Assembly: GCA_041917975.1 (NCBI GenBank)
Contig: JAYRWN010000356.1
Span: forward strand, 1-35,907
Source of the DNA: JAYRWN01 sp041917975
GTDB taxonomy: Bacteria > Bacteroidota > Bacteroidia > Chitinophagales > Saprospiraceae
DNA length: 35,907 nt
Direction of reading: 5' to 3'
The translations under genes were made by a program, and so were the position numbers. The notes under the pieces were generated by a model. That model did not search any database and was not told the origin of the DNA. It was given only the letters and a program-made list of their open reading frames with translations. Positions within the stretch are counted from its first letter, which is position 1. Every line of letters begins with the position of its first letter. Shown piece after piece: positions 1 to 8,113 of this stretch.

Positions 1-356
1 AGCCGACAATTATAATGACTGATATAATGTTTTACTTTTATCATGTCCTGCACCGGTATGCCTTCCGTGATACAGACGATGACTTTGATGCCTGCTTCAG
101 CAGCCTCCATGATTGCATCAGCGGCAAAAGCCGGTGGTACAAATATGAGAGATACGTTAGCTCCAGCATTACGAACAGCATCCGCTACGGTGTTAAACAC
201 CGGGCGGCCGAGGTGAGTTTGCCCGCCTTTACCAGGAGTCACTCCTCCCACCACTTGCGTGCCGTACTCTATCATTTGTTCCGCATGAAACGTACCTTCT
301 TTTCCCGTAAAACCCTGCACGATGATTCGGGAATTTTTATCGACCAAAACACTCAT
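1..356 (-). CDS. sucD: Succinyl-CoA synthetase (ADP-forming) alpha subunit, 3' end cut by window edge
   Basis: Reading the minus strand from an ATG at 356 gives MSVLVDKNSRIIVQGFTGKE, followed by a segment with VTPGKGG and HLGRPVFNTV; this is the CoA-binding Rossmann domain of the succinyl-CoA ligase alpha subunit. The enzyme makes succinyl-CoA and succinate interconvert with substrate-level phosphorylation in the TCA cycle, as a complex with SucB/SucC. About 118 residues of an expected ~290 are present, so the phosphohistidine region lies outside the window. The frame is open to base 1. It starts 5 bp after the ftsB-like gene and is probably the fourth gene of the carA-eno-ftsB unit. The sucC partner is not in view. 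Confidence 0.93.
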   Translation of the reverse strand, partial: MSVLVDKNSRIIVQGFTGKEGTFHAEQMIEYGTQVVGGVTPGKGGQTHLGRPVFNTVADAVRNAGANVSLIFVPPAFAADAIMEAAEAGIKVIVCITEGIPVQDMIKVKHYISHYNCR

Positions 357-361
357 TAACC

Positions 362-670
362 CTATTTTTCTTTCATGATATAAACTTCCTCATCTTGCTT
401 ATGAAGCAGGTACTTCTCCCGGGCATATTTTTCTTTATCCTTTTCGAAATCCATCTTCTCCACTTTAAGTTCTTTGATATTTTCCCGCAAATCAGTTTGC
501 TCCTGTTTAAGGTGACTGATGCTGCGACTTAAACGGTATTGTGTACTTAACCTGTTTTGATCAAAAAAGAGCATCCAGATAAAAAAGATGGCCAGGGCCA
601 TAAAATACCGATCTTTCAGGAGAGGCACCCACTCAACATTTTTTAATCTTCGCCACACAATATTTAACAT
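362..670 (-). CDS. Septum formation initiator family protein (FtsB/DivIC-like)
   Basis: A 102-residue bitopic protein: a short basic cytoplasmic N-terminus, one membrane segment at about residues 22-37, then a heptad-like charged coiled coil (about 44-80) and a C-terminal stretch with AREKYLLHKQDEEVYIM, the typical end of the FtsB/DivIC family. Members join FtsL and FtsQ/DivIB in the divisome and help activate septal peptidoglycan synthesis. The position directly downstream of eno (39 bp gap) supports the call, because an eno-ftsB neighbourhood is also found in proteobacteria. The symbol is left empty because FtsB and DivIC cannot be separated by eye. Confidence 0.88.
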   Translation of the reverse strand: MLNIVWRRLKNVEWVPLLKDRYFMALAIFFIWMLFFDQNRLSTQYRLSRSISHLKQEQTDLRENIKELKVEKMDFEKDKEKYAREKYLLHKQDEEVYIMKEK

Positions 671-709
671 AAACCATTCATTTGACCGGGCTAAGATATA
701 ACATCTTTT

Positions 710-1996
710 TTATATTTTAAATGACTTGCGCCCGAGAAATACTGCAGATTCAGCCAGCTCTTCTTCTATGCGCAGCAATTGATTATACTTGGCCATACGA
801 TCTGAACGGGACGCAGAGCCGGTCTTAATTTGTCCTGTGTTTAAAGCCACGGCCAGATCAGCAATAGTCGAATCTTCTGTTTCACCGGAGCGATGACTCA
901 TAATAGAAGTATAACTATTAGCGGTAGCTAACTGCACGGCATTTATAGTCTCGGTGAGAGTCCCGATTTGGTTCACCTTTACCAAAATGGAATTAGCCAC
1001 TCCGGACTCGATGCCTTTACGCAACCGTTTGACATTTGTCACAAAAAGATCATCGCCAACCAGCTGAACTTTTTTACCTAATTTATCGGTGAGTTGTTTC
1101 CAGCCACTCCAATCGTCTTCAAAAAGGCCATCTTCAATGGATACGATAGGGTAACGGTTACACCATCCGGCCCAATAATCCACCATTTCCGCAGAAGTCA
1201 TTTTTTTGCCTCCGGACTTATGAAAGTGATACAACTCCTCGTCCTCTAAATAAAACTCCGAGGCCGCCGCATCCAGGGCGATACACACATCTTCTCCGGG
1301 GCGGTATCCTGCAGCTTCAATAGCCTTTAAGACAGTTTCGATCGCTGCTTCATTGGACGCCAGGTTAGGAGCAAACCCACCTTCATCACCTACATTGGTA
1401 GACATGCCGTTTTTCTTCAGAACAGCCTTGAGGTGATGAAAGACCTCAATGCCCATGCGTAAAGCTTCAGAAAAAGTATCCGCTCCCAAGGGTACGATCA
1501 TAAATTCTTGAAAATCAATAGTATTATCGGCATGAGAACCTCCATTTAGGATGTTCATCAACGGAACAGGCAGTACATGGGCATTCACTCCGCCCAGATA
1601 ACGGTATAAGCTCACACCGGCTTCTTCCGCGGCTGCCTTGCTTACAGCTAATGATACACCCAGGAGGGCATTGGCGCCAAGCTTAGACTTATTATCCGTC
1701 CCATCCAGATCCAACATGGTCTGATCGATAAAACGTTGTTCAAAAACCGGTGTGCCGATCAGGGCATCGCTGATGATTGAATTGACATGTTCACAGGCTT
1801 TAAGAACCCCGCGACCTAAAAACCGGCTTTTGTCGCCATCACGTAATTCTACTGCTTCAAATTTTCCGGTTGAGGCTCCGGAGGGTACGGCGGCACGACC
1901 TATAATGCCGTTTTCAGTCATTACTTCCACTTCCACTGTGGGATTACCTCTGGAATCCAGGATTTCCCGGGCCCGGATATCGACGATTTCACTCAT
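710..1996 (-). CDS. eno: Enolase (phosphopyruvate hydratase)
   Basis: A 428-residue protein of full enolase length. It converts 2-phosphoglycerate to phosphoenolpyruvate in glycolysis. Visible signatures: ILDSRGNPTVEVEV near the N-terminus, PSGASTG loop (residues 39-45), GDEGGFAP with the catalytic Glu at about 206, SIEDGLFEDDW with metal-binding acidic residues, ILVKVNQIGTLTET carrying the catalytic Lys, and SHRSGETED near the C-terminus. The ATG at 1996 gives the standard MSEIVDIRAREIL start. It lies only 4 bp after carA, so the two genes are almost certainly cotranscribed. Confidence 0.98.
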   Translation of the reverse strand: MSEIVDIRAREILDSRGNPTVEVEVMTENGIIGRAAVPSGASTGKFEAVELRDGDKSRFLGRGVLKACEHVNSIISDALIGTPVFEQRFIDQTMLDLDGTDNKSKLGANALLGVSLAVSKAAAEEAGVSLYRYLGGVNAHVLPVPLMNILNGGSHADNTIDFQEFMIVPLGADTFSEALRMGIEVFHHLKAVLKKNGMSTNVGDEGGFAPNLASNEAAIETVLKAIEAAGYRPGEDVCIALDAAASEFYLEDEELYHFHKSGGKKMTSAEMVDYWAGWCNRYPIVSIEDGLFEDDWSGWKQLTDKLGKKVQLVGDDLFVTNVKRLRKGIESGVANSILVKVNQIGTLTETINAVQLATANSYTSIMSHRSGETEDSTIADLAVALNTGQIKTGSASRSDRMAKYNQLLRIEEELAESAVFLGRKSFKI

Positions 1997-2000
1997 GTTT

Positions 2001-3122
2001 TTATCTTTTATTTTTTGCTAATAATTCTACAAATTGGTCAAACAGATAACTGGCATCATGTGGTCCGGGAGCTGCTTCAGGGTGGTATTGCACACTGAAC
2101 GCCGGCCGGTGCTTCAGGCGGATGCCCTCTATGCTGTCATCATTTAGATTGATATGTGTGATTTCTACCTCAGCCGCGTGAGCATGTACTGCTTTAGGAT
2201 CCACCCCAAACCCATGATTTTGACTGGTAATTTCGCACAAACCGGTGACGATGTTTTTAACAGGATGATTGATACCCCGATGACCATGATGCATTTTAAA
2301 AGTCGAGATGTCGTTGGCCAAAGCAAGCAATTGGTGGCCCAAACAAATGCCGAACGTAGGCTTCCCCTCTTTTAACAAGGATTTGATGGTCTGAATAGCA
2401 TAGGGCATAGCCGCCGGATCTCCGGGACCATTAGACAGGAAATAGCCATCAGCATTCCAGGCTTTTAATTCTTCATAACCGGTAGTGGCCGGAAAAATGC
2501 GCAAGTAACAGCCTCTGCGGACAAAATTGCGTAAAATGTTGCGTTTGGTGCCAAAATCCAATACGGCTAGGCGATGATCAGCGCCAACTTCACCCAACTC
2601 ATAAGGTTGCAGGGTAGTCACTTTGGAGGCCAGCTCCAAGCCATCCATTTCCGGCACCTCGTCCAGCCTCATTTTTAAGGCGGCGAGATCTAATATTTCG
2701 GAGGAAATGATGGCATTCATCGCACCGCGGGTCCGGATGTGTTTAACCACCGCCCGAGTATCTATGTCTTTTATCCCTACTAAATTTTCCTGTTCAAAAT
2801 AGTCCTGAATGGCCAGATCAGCCTGTGGACGTGAGTAATCATGGTGGGTAAAATTGCGGCAAATCAACCCGGCAATCATGATTTGGCTGGATTCGACCTC
2901 CGAGTTTTTAATCCCATAGTTTCCGATGTGAACGTTAGTTGTCACCAACAATTGACCAAAATACGACGGATCAGTAAAAACTTCCTGATAGCCGGTCATA
3001 CCGGTATTAAAACATATCTCTCCCGTGGTAGTCCCTATTTTCCCGGCAGCTTTCCCATAAAAGACGGTACCATCAGCCAGCATCAACACGGCTTTTTTTT
3101 CCTTATTTTCTTCCACCGGCAT
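2001..3122 (-). CDS. carA: Carbamoyl-phosphate synthase small (glutaminase) subunit
   Basis: A 373-residue protein that hydrolyses glutamine and channels ammonia to CarB for carbamoyl phosphate, the precursor of arginine and pyrimidines. The N-terminal CPSase domain (TGMTGYQEVFTDPSY) is followed by a class I glutamine amidotransferase domain with FLSNGPGDP, the nucleophile motif FGICLGHQLLALA and the His/Glu pair in QYHPEAAPGP. The frame stays open to an ATG at 3182, but the promoter box at 3142-3149 lies inside that extension and its extra 20 residues are hydrophobic and not family-like. The start MPVEENKEKK at 3122 is therefore preferred. carB is not in the window. Confidence 0.96.
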   Translation of the reverse strand: MPVEENKEKKAVLMLADGTVFYGKAAGKIGTTTGEICFNTGMTGYQEVFTDPSYFGQLLVTTNVHIGNYGIKNSEVESSQIMIAGLICRNFTHHDYSRPQADLAIQDYFEQENLVGIKDIDTRAVVKHIRTRGAMNAIISSEILDLAALKMRLDEVPEMDGLELASKVTTLQPYELGEVGADHRLAVLDFGTKRNILRNFVRRGCYLRIFPATTGYEELKAWNADGYFLSNGPGDPAAMPYAIQTIKSLLKEGKPTFGICLGHQLLALANDISTFKMHHGHRGINHPVKNIVTGLCEITSQNHGFGVDPKAVHAHAAEVEITHINLNDDSIEGIRLKHRPAFSVQYHPEAAPGPHDASYLFDQFVELLAKNKR

Positions 3123-3141
3123 CGCAGTTAAAAAATTTAGG

Positions 3142-3177
3142 CAAATATATAAGGATATGCCTTTTACTGATAACAAA
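3142..3177 (-). promoter_or_regulatory. Predicted promoter of the carA-eno-ftsB-sucD unit
   Basis: On the minus strand TATATTTG (3149-3142) matches the Bacteroidota -7 element TAnnTTTG. TTTG at 3177-3174 would be the -33 element, with a 24-base spacer, slightly longer than usual. Transcription would begin near 3135, giving a leader of roughly a dozen bases to the carA ATG at 3122. This also excludes the upstream ATG at 3182 as the start. Confidence 0.6.
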
Positions 3178-3276
3178 TCCATGTAATATTTAGGTCAGCC
3201 CTGTCGTGATCTGAGAGAATTAATGAAATATTCAAAAGATCAACCGATTGATAATTAAATCGAGTTAAAAATATTT

Positions 3277-3306
3277 TTAGCTTTACCTAAATCCGTCGTA
3301 TCTTTG
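3277..3306 (+). promoter_or_regulatory. Predicted promoter of the EamA transporter gene
   Basis: TATCTTTG at 3299-3306 matches the Bacteroidota -7 consensus TAnnTTTG exactly. A TTA(G) at 3277-3279, spaced 19 bases upstream, is a one-mismatch -33 element. The predicted start site near 3313 leaves a leader of about 23 bases before the ATG at 3336. It is divergent from the carA promoter in the same 213-bp gap. Confidence 0.5.
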
Positions 3307-3335
3307 CCCGCCAATCCCCAAGACCAGCAGTTTAT

Positions 3336-4289
3336 ATGGCCTTTTTCACCACCTCTTCTTCCCGCACTGTGGAGCAACGTGCCTTGATAGCACTGGGTGT
3401 AGTGAGTATAGTGTGGGGGACCACCTGGATAGCCACAAAAACCGCAGTAAATCATATGCCCCCCATCCAAATGGCTGGACTTCGCCAGTGCATTGCCGGC
3501 CTCATTTATATCGCTTATTTTATGTACAAAGGGGTTGGCTTTCCACGTGGCCGGTCTTGGATACCTATTTTATGGCTGGCCTTGCTCAACTTTACATTAA
3601 GTAATGCCCTGTCTACCTGGGGTTTAAGATATATTACTGCCGGATTAGGTGCCATCATTGGAGCAATTTTTCCCCTCTGGCTCGTCCTCATCGGGCTGGG
3701 TCGGTATAAAGATAAATTATCTCCAAAAGCTATCACTGGTTTAATCCTTGGCTTCGGAGGTATCTGCATCATTTTTTACGAACACATCTACGATTTCCTG
3801 ATACCTGATTTTCGTCTGGGCATTCTATTGTCTCTTTGTGCTACCTGGGCTTGGGCTTTTGGTACATTATATACCAAGGAGCATGCTATACAATTCAATC
3901 CATATTTTGGGATAGGCCTGCAAATGTTTATTTCGGGTCTGTTTATATTACTGGTCTCTAAACTCAGCGGCTTAAGCATAGCCGTTACCTCCATTCCTTT
4001 GCCCGCCTGGGGCGCAATCGCCTTTTTGGTGCTCATCAGTTCAGTGGCTACTTTTATCGCTTATCTATACGCCCTTCAGCACCTTCCAACCAGTTTGGTG
4101 TCCGTATATGCTTATATCAACCCGATAGTGGCTGTCTTCTGTGGGTGGTTAATTTTTGGCGAAAAATTGACTCCATTTATCATTTCCGGCATGCTGGTGA
4201 CTATTTTTGGTGTTTATATGGTTAATCAAGCTTTCCAAACGAAAAAGTCACATGTTAGCTCATCGTCATCGCCTGGCGACATGGCTTGA
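3336..4289 (+). CDS. EamA/DMT-family inner-membrane transporter
   Basis: A 317-residue very hydrophobic protein with about ten membrane segments arranged as two repeated EamA halves. Family hallmarks are the early VWGTTWIATK motif with PPIQMAGLRQ and, in the second half, LQHLPTSLVSVYAYINPIVA followed by GEKLT. Drug/metabolite transporters of this family export small metabolites or amino acids; the substrate cannot be read from sequence. It is on the opposite strand to its neighbours and sits between carA and rplQ, two genes that are adjacent in many Bacteroidota, suggesting insertion here. Its 3' end overlaps the following acetyltransferase gene by 38 bp. Confidence 0.9.
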   Translation: MAFFTTSSSRTVEQRALIALGVVSIVWGTTWIATKTAVNHMPPIQMAGLRQCIAGLIYIAYFMYKGVGFPRGRSWIPILWLALLNFTLSNALSTWGLRYITAGLGAIIGAIFPLWLVLIGLGRYKDKLSPKAITGLILGFGGICIIFYEHIYDFLIPDFRLGILLSLCATWAWAFGTLYTKEHAIQFNPYFGIGLQMFISGLFILLVSKLSGLSIAVTSIPLPAWGAIAFLVLISSVATFIAYLYALQHLPTSLVSVYAYINPIVAVFCGWLIFGEKLTPFIISGMLVTIFGVYMVNQAFQTKKSHVSSSSSPGDMA

Positions 4290-4737
4290 TGCAAGACCAC
4301 TGTATCAGCTCTACCAGGAACCTTCAAATTACCCATTTCTTACCGCGGCCAACCTGGATTTTGAGACATACGCCCAACAATACCGCAAAATACTCCCTAA
4401 AAATGACCTCTATATATACCAACAGGGCGAGACCATGATAGGGTCATACCGCCTGACGCGTAAAGCTTACCCATTACAGCACATCTTGACCCTGTCCCGC
4501 TTTGTAATTGCTACACAGTACCAGGGTCAAGGACATGGTCAGCGCATGCTGGAAGAGGCGATCCTCCGGGCCAAGCCGGTTATCCGCATTGAATTACTGG
4601 TCGAAACAGATAACCCTAAAGCCATCACCTTATATCAAAAATGTGGTTTTTGCATCGAAGGCCGGCTTAAAAAATTTTTCTACCGCCCCACCACCGACGA
4701 ATATGTGGATGAATTCCTGATGGCCTTGGTATTCTGA
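4252..4737 (+). CDS. GNAT-family N-acetyltransferase
   Basis: A 161-residue protein with the acetyl-CoA pyrophosphate loop QYQGQGHGQRML (about residues 89-100) and the GNAT C-terminal signature ETDNPKAITLYQKCGFCIEG, similar to RimI/RimJ-like enzymes. Substrate unknown. The frame is open upstream to 4207, but the ATG at 4252 (MLAHRHRLATWLDARPLYQL) begins where GNAT homology normally starts and is preferred. It overlaps the 3' end of the EamA gene by 38 bp in a different frame, implying translational coupling with the transporter. It converges on rplQ. Confidence 0.82.
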   Translation: MLAHRHRLATWLDARPLYQLYQEPSNYPFLTAANLDFETYAQQYRKILPKNDLYIYQQGETMIGSYRLTRKAYPLQHILTLSRFVIATQYQGQGHGQRMLEEAILRAKPVIRIELLVETDNPKAITLYQKCGFCIEGRLKKFFYRPTTDEYVDEFLMALVF

Positions 4738-4789
4738 AGATGGCTCTGCTATAGTTGCACTATAAAATTTTCGCTAATACTCGGTGGAA

Positions 4790-4816
4790 TAAAAAAAGCA
4801 GGTTAAATAACCTGCT
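4790..4816 (-). terminator. Rho-independent terminator of the rplQ end of the ribosomal block
   Basis: AGCAGGTTA (4797-4805) and TAACCTGCT (4808-4816) form a 9-bp stem with a tiny AA loop. Read on the minus strand the hairpin is followed by a run of seven T (complement of 4791-4797). It lies 38 bp after the rplQ stop. On the plus strand there is no T-run after the stem, so it mainly serves the minus-strand operon. Confidence 0.85.
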
Positions 4817-4853
4817 CTTGATATAATCCTTGTCCAAGACCTTTTCTTGGGCA

Positions 4854-5357
4854 TTATTCTTCTTCCTCGGCCGCTTTTTTCTCTTTTTTGGCTGCAGCTG
4901 CAGGGGCTGCGGTAGCCGCTGCTTTTACGGATTTACCGCTGCGGCGCGTCCGCTTTTTACTGGCGGCGGTTGCAGTGGATTTTTTATTCAACAATATTTC
5001 ATTGAAGTCAACCAATTCAATCATGGCGGTTTCTGCACCGTCCCCACGTCGAAAACCCGTCTTAATAATGCGGGTATATCCACCCGGGCGGCTACTGATC
5101 TTGGTGGCTACGGACCCGAATAACTCATTGACCACATCTTTATTCCCAAAATAGCTAAAGCTAACCCGGCGGGAATGCGTGGTGTTATCTTTAGCTTTAG
5201 TCAACAGTGGCTCCACGAATACACGTAAAGCTTTAGCTTTTGCCAGAGTAGTAAAAATACGTTTGTGTAAAATCAACGATCCGGCCATATTGCTCAGCAT
5301 CGCATCACGGTGGGCTTTCTTGCGCCCCAGGTTATTGACTTTATCTCCGTGTCTCAT
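4854..5357 (-). CDS. rplQ: 50S ribosomal protein L17 with Ala/Lys/Glu-rich tail
   Basis: A 167-residue L17, longer than the ~120-130 residues of the core family. The core starts MRHGDKVNNLGRKKAHRDAM and ends near residue 121 after TAMIELVDFNE. A low-complexity tail of about 45 residues rich in Ala, Lys and Thr ends in four Glu; such tails occur in Bacteroidota L17 proteins. L17 binds 23S rRNA near the peptide exit tunnel. It is the last gene of the ribosomal block, 104 bp after rpoA and just ahead of the terminator. Confidence 0.97.
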   Translation of the reverse strand: MRHGDKVNNLGRKKAHRDAMLSNMAGSLILHKRIFTTLAKAKALRVFVEPLLTKAKDNTTHSRRVSFSYFGNKDVVNELFGSVATKISSRPGGYTRIIKTGFRRGDGAETAMIELVDFNEILLNKKSTATAASKKRTRRSGKSVKAAATAAPAAAAKKEKKAAEEEE

Positions 5358-5461
5358 GAATAATGAATGGTTTTAACTTCGCAACACCTCATCAGTAAAA
5401 AGGCTAAAGAACGTGATGAACAGTAATTGCAGTGATTAATTAAATCGTTTTTGCCTTTTTG

Positions 5462-6466
5462 CTACGGCAACTCTTCGTCCAATTTGTATTTGGATAAATC
5501 CATGCCGAAGGTTAAACCTTTATTTTGCAAGAGTTCCTCTATTTCCACCAACGACTTTTTACCGAAGTTGCGGAATTTCAGTAATTCATGCGTATCGTAT
5601 TTCACCAGTTCGCCCAGTGAATTGATCTTTGCGGCTTTCAAACAATTGTAAGCCCGTACAGACAAGTCCAGATCTTCCAGGGACGTCTTAAGCAATTTGC
5701 GCATGTGCAAAATATGCTCATCTACGATTTGATCTTCGCGACGTGCATCATCATCGAAGGTGATGTTTTCATCGGTGATCAGCATAAGATGCTGGATAAG
5801 GATACGGCTTGCTTGTTTTATGGCTTCTTCCGGGTGGATGGTACCATCGGTATGTACTTCAATGGTCAATTTTTCATAATCGGTACGCTGCCCGACACGG
5901 GTTGTCGATATTTGGTAAGCCACATTTTTTATTGGCGTATAGATAGCATCCACAGGAATTAATCCTATCGGAGCTTCCTTGGTTAAATTCTCGTCCGCCG
6001 GTACATAACCTCTGCCCTTAGTGATAGTTAATTCCATCTCGAGGTTAACGAAAGGTTCCAGGTGACAGATTTCCAACTCGGGATTCATCACCTTAAACAC
6101 ATTGGTAAAGGTCTCAATGTCTCCGGCCCGGAATACTTCCTTCCCGGAAACAGTCAAATAAATCGTTTCCTCTTTCAGCTTGTCATCAGACAGCAGCGGT
6201 TTGAGGCGTATTTGTTTCAGATTCAGGATGATATCTACCACATCTTCCACGACACCGCGGATGGTGGCAAACTCATGGTCTACCCCACCTATTCTCACTG
6301 CGGAGATGGCAAAGCCTTCGAGGGAGGACAAAAGTACCCGGCGTAGGGAATTGCCTACGGTTTGCCCGAAGCCGGGTTCGAGAGGTTTGAACTCGAATGT
6401 ACCATGGTATTCGGTAGATTTTTGCAGGACAATTTTATCCGGCTTTTGAAAATTAAGTATATTCAT
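5462..6466 (-). CDS. rpoA: DNA-directed RNA polymerase alpha subunit
   Basis: A 334-residue alpha subunit. The N-terminal assembly domain contains GFGQTVGNSLRRVLLSSLEG and GRGYVPADEN. The C-terminal domain, after a linker near residue 240, holds LDLSVRAYNCLKAAKINSLG and LLKFRNFGKKSLVEIEELL, the helix-hairpin-helix fold that contacts DNA and activators. An in-frame ATG three codons upstream (6475) is possible; the start MNILNFQKPDK at 6466 matches the usual Bacteroidota M-x-ILxFQKPDK. It is located between rpsD and rplQ as in the alpha operon. Confidence 0.97.
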   Translation of the reverse strand: MNILNFQKPDKIVLQKSTEYHGTFEFKPLEPGFGQTVGNSLRRVLLSSLEGFAISAVRIGGVDHEFATIRGVVEDVVDIILNLKQIRLKPLLSDDKLKEETIYLTVSGKEVFRAGDIETFTNVFKVMNPELEICHLEPFVNLEMELTITKGRGYVPADENLTKEAPIGLIPVDAIYTPIKNVAYQISTTRVGQRTDYEKLTIEVHTDGTIHPEEAIKQASRILIQHLMLITDENITFDDDARREDQIVDEHILHMRKLLKTSLEDLDLSVRAYNCLKAAKINSLGELVKYDTHELLKFRNFGKKSLVEIEELLQNKGLTFGMDLSKYKLDEELP

Positions 6467-6505
6467 CTGCAGCAAACTTATGGTTAAAGTGATTAAGCAT
6501 CACGC

Positions 6506-7111
6506 TTATTTGGAGTACAACTCGACGATGAGCTGCTCATTAATTTTTTCTGGTATCTGTTCACGCTCTGGATAATCCAGGAATCTACCTTCCATTTTGT
6601 CAGGGTTCCATTCCAACCATGCGAATTTGGCAGATTTGGATTTTACGCTATGCATGATGTTCTCCAGGCCTTGGGATTTCCCGCGGACCTGAACCACATC
6701 CCCTGGTCTGAGCAAATGCGAAGGAATACTGGAAATACGGCCATTCACCACGATATGTTTATGACTGACTAACTGACGGGCTGCACGACGGGTGGGTGCA
6801 ATCCCCAAGCGGTAAACACTATTGTCCAAACGCGATTCCAGCAGTTGTAATAAAACCACCCCCGTTACACCGTGTTTGCTGGTGGCCCTTTCAAAAGTAC
6901 TGCGGAATTGACGTTCAAGTACACCATAGGTGTATTTGGCTTTTTGTTTTTCCATCAACTGTAAGGCGTAATCCGATCTGGCTTTACGCTTGCGTGTCTG
7001 CCCATGTTGCCCGGGAGGAAATTTCCTTTTATCAAACGCTCTGTCCGGACCGTAGATCGGTTCACCGAATGCTCTCGCTTTTTTGGTTGCTGGACCTGTA
7101 TATCTTGCCAT
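6506..7111 (-). CDS. rpsD: 30S ribosomal protein S4
   Basis: A 201-residue S4, a primary 16S rRNA binder that nucleates the 30S body. It begins MARYTGPATKKARAFGEPIY and contains FPPGQHGQTRKRK and the S4 RNA-binding domain with RLDNSVYRLGIAPTRRAARQ followed by VVNGRISSIPSHLLRPGD. It lacks the N-terminal Cys cluster of zinc-binding S4 forms. Forty-four bp after rpsK and 39 bp before rpoA. In other bacteria S4 represses the alpha operon; no leader structure for this was recognised here. Confidence 0.97.
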   Translation of the reverse strand: MARYTGPATKKARAFGEPIYGPDRAFDKRKFPPGQHGQTRKRKARSDYALQLMEKQKAKYTYGVLERQFRSTFERATSKHGVTGVVLLQLLESRLDNSVYRLGIAPTRRAARQLVSHKHIVVNGRISSIPSHLLRPGDVVQVRGKSQGLENIMHSVKSKSAKFAWLEWNPDKMEGRFLDYPEREQIPEKINEQLIVELYSK

Positions 7112-7155
7112 ATTAAAATAATGCGATTAATAGTCGAAAAAAAAATAATAACAGA

Positions 7156-7542
7156 TTATACTCTTCTGCGTTTTGGTGGACGACAGCCATTATGTGGGAT
7201 AGGGGTGGTATCCTGAATTTTATTGACTCTAATTCCTGCCATATCCAAGGAACGAATGGCAGCTTCACGACCACTACCCGGTCCCTTCACAAACACCTCT
7301 GCTGTGCGCATGCCGGCTTCAAAAGCAGTCTGAGCTGCTGAATTGGCGGCCATTTGGGCAGCATAAGGCGTATTCTTTTTCGAACCCTTAAATCCCGCCC
7401 TACCTGCAGAAGCCCATGAAATCACTTGCCCCTGCCGATTAGTAAGAGATATGATGATATTGTTGAAACTGGCCTGGATATAGACAAATCCATCTGCATC
7501 CACATGCACTTTCCGTTTTTTGACTTTTTTAGCCTTAGCCAT
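7156..7542 (-). CDS. rpsK: 30S ribosomal protein S11
   Basis: A 128-residue S11 of normal length, part of the 30S platform at the mRNA exit. Visible motifs: IQASFNNIIISLTNRQGQVI, SWASAGRAGFKGSKKNTPYA, VKGPGSGREAAIRSL and the basic end NGCRPPKRRRV. A Lys-rich start (MAKAKKVKKRKVH) is typical for Bacteroidota. It is placed between rpsM (32 bp) and rpsD (44 bp). Confidence 0.97.
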   Translation of the reverse strand: MAKAKKVKKRKVHVDADGFVYIQASFNNIIISLTNRQGQVISWASAGRAGFKGSKKNTPYAAQMAANSAAQTAFEAGMRTAEVFVKGPGSGREAAIRSLDMAGIRVNKIQDTTPIPHNGCRPPKRRRV

Positions 7543-7574
7543 AACTGATAAGTATAACTGCTATGTTTTAATGA

Positions 7575-7952
7575 TTATTTCGTTGCCTTCTTTTTGTTTG
7601 CTACGGTCTTCCGTTTTCCCTTACGGGTACGTGTATTGGTTCTGGTCCGCTGACCGCGCACTGGCAGACCTTTCCGGTGTCTTAACCCACGATAGCAGGC
7701 AATGTCCATCAGACGTTTTATACTTAACTGCACTTCAGAGCGCAATTCACCTTCTACTTTAAAATCATCCTGGATGATCTTGGCAATCGTTTTAACATCG
7801 TTATCATTCCATTGATTAACTTTGGTATTTTCATCAATCCCCGCCTGGCCCAAAATGGCTCTAGCGCTGGAATTACCTATACCGAATATATAAGTTAAAC
7901 CAATCACTCCTCTTTTATTCTTAGGAAGGTCCACACCTGCTATCCTTGCCAT
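7575..7952 (-). CDS. rpsM: 30S ribosomal protein S13
   Basis: A 125-residue S13, which forms bridges from the 30S head to the 50S subunit and touches the P-site tRNA. It begins MARIAGVDLPKNKRGVIGLT, has YIFGIGNSSARAIL, and ends with the conserved GLRHRKGLPVRGQRTRTNTR and a Lys-rich tail. It follows rpmJ by 33 bp. Confidence 0.97.
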   Translation of the reverse strand: MARIAGVDLPKNKRGVIGLTYIFGIGNSSARAILGQAGIDENTKVNQWNDNDVKTIAKIIQDDFKVEGELRSEVQLSIKRLMDIACYRGLRHRKGLPVRGQRTRTNTRTRKGKRKTVANKKKATK

Positions 7953-7985
7953 ATTATTTCAGGTTAATTTATTATAAAATGTTTA

Positions 7986-8102
7986 TTACCCTTGTCTTTG
8001 TTTAAACTTGGGGTTCTTTTTATTAATGATGTAAACCCGTCCTTTGCGACGGACAATCTTACAATCTGCTGATCTTTTTTTTACCGATGCTCTGACTTTC
8101 AT
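7986..8102 (-). CDS. rpmJ: 50S ribosomal protein L36 (zinc-free form)
   Basis: A 38-codon gene found by translating the gap between infA and rpsM. The product starts MKVRASVKKRSADCKIVRRK and ends NKKNPKFKQRQG, the unmistakable L36 pattern. L36 is a small late-assembly 50S protein. Only one Cys remains of the C-x2-C...C...H zinc ribbon, so this is a C-minus, zinc-independent variant. The gap to infA is 11 bp. Confidence 0.95.
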   Translation of the reverse strand: MKVRASVKKRSADCKIVRRKGRVYIINKKNPKFKQRQG

Positions 8103-8113
8103 TGGTCATTACT

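Noticed and set aside
15..359. Plus-strand 114-codon frame at the window start
   Set aside because: Antisense shadow of sucD, whose conserved CoA-binding motifs are clear on the other strand.
6473..6480. TAAGTTTG box directly in front of rpoA
   Set aside because: An exact TAnnTTTG, but no TTG at the right spacing and the start site would fall on the rpoA start codon; such 6-base matches are expected by chance in AT-rich DNA.
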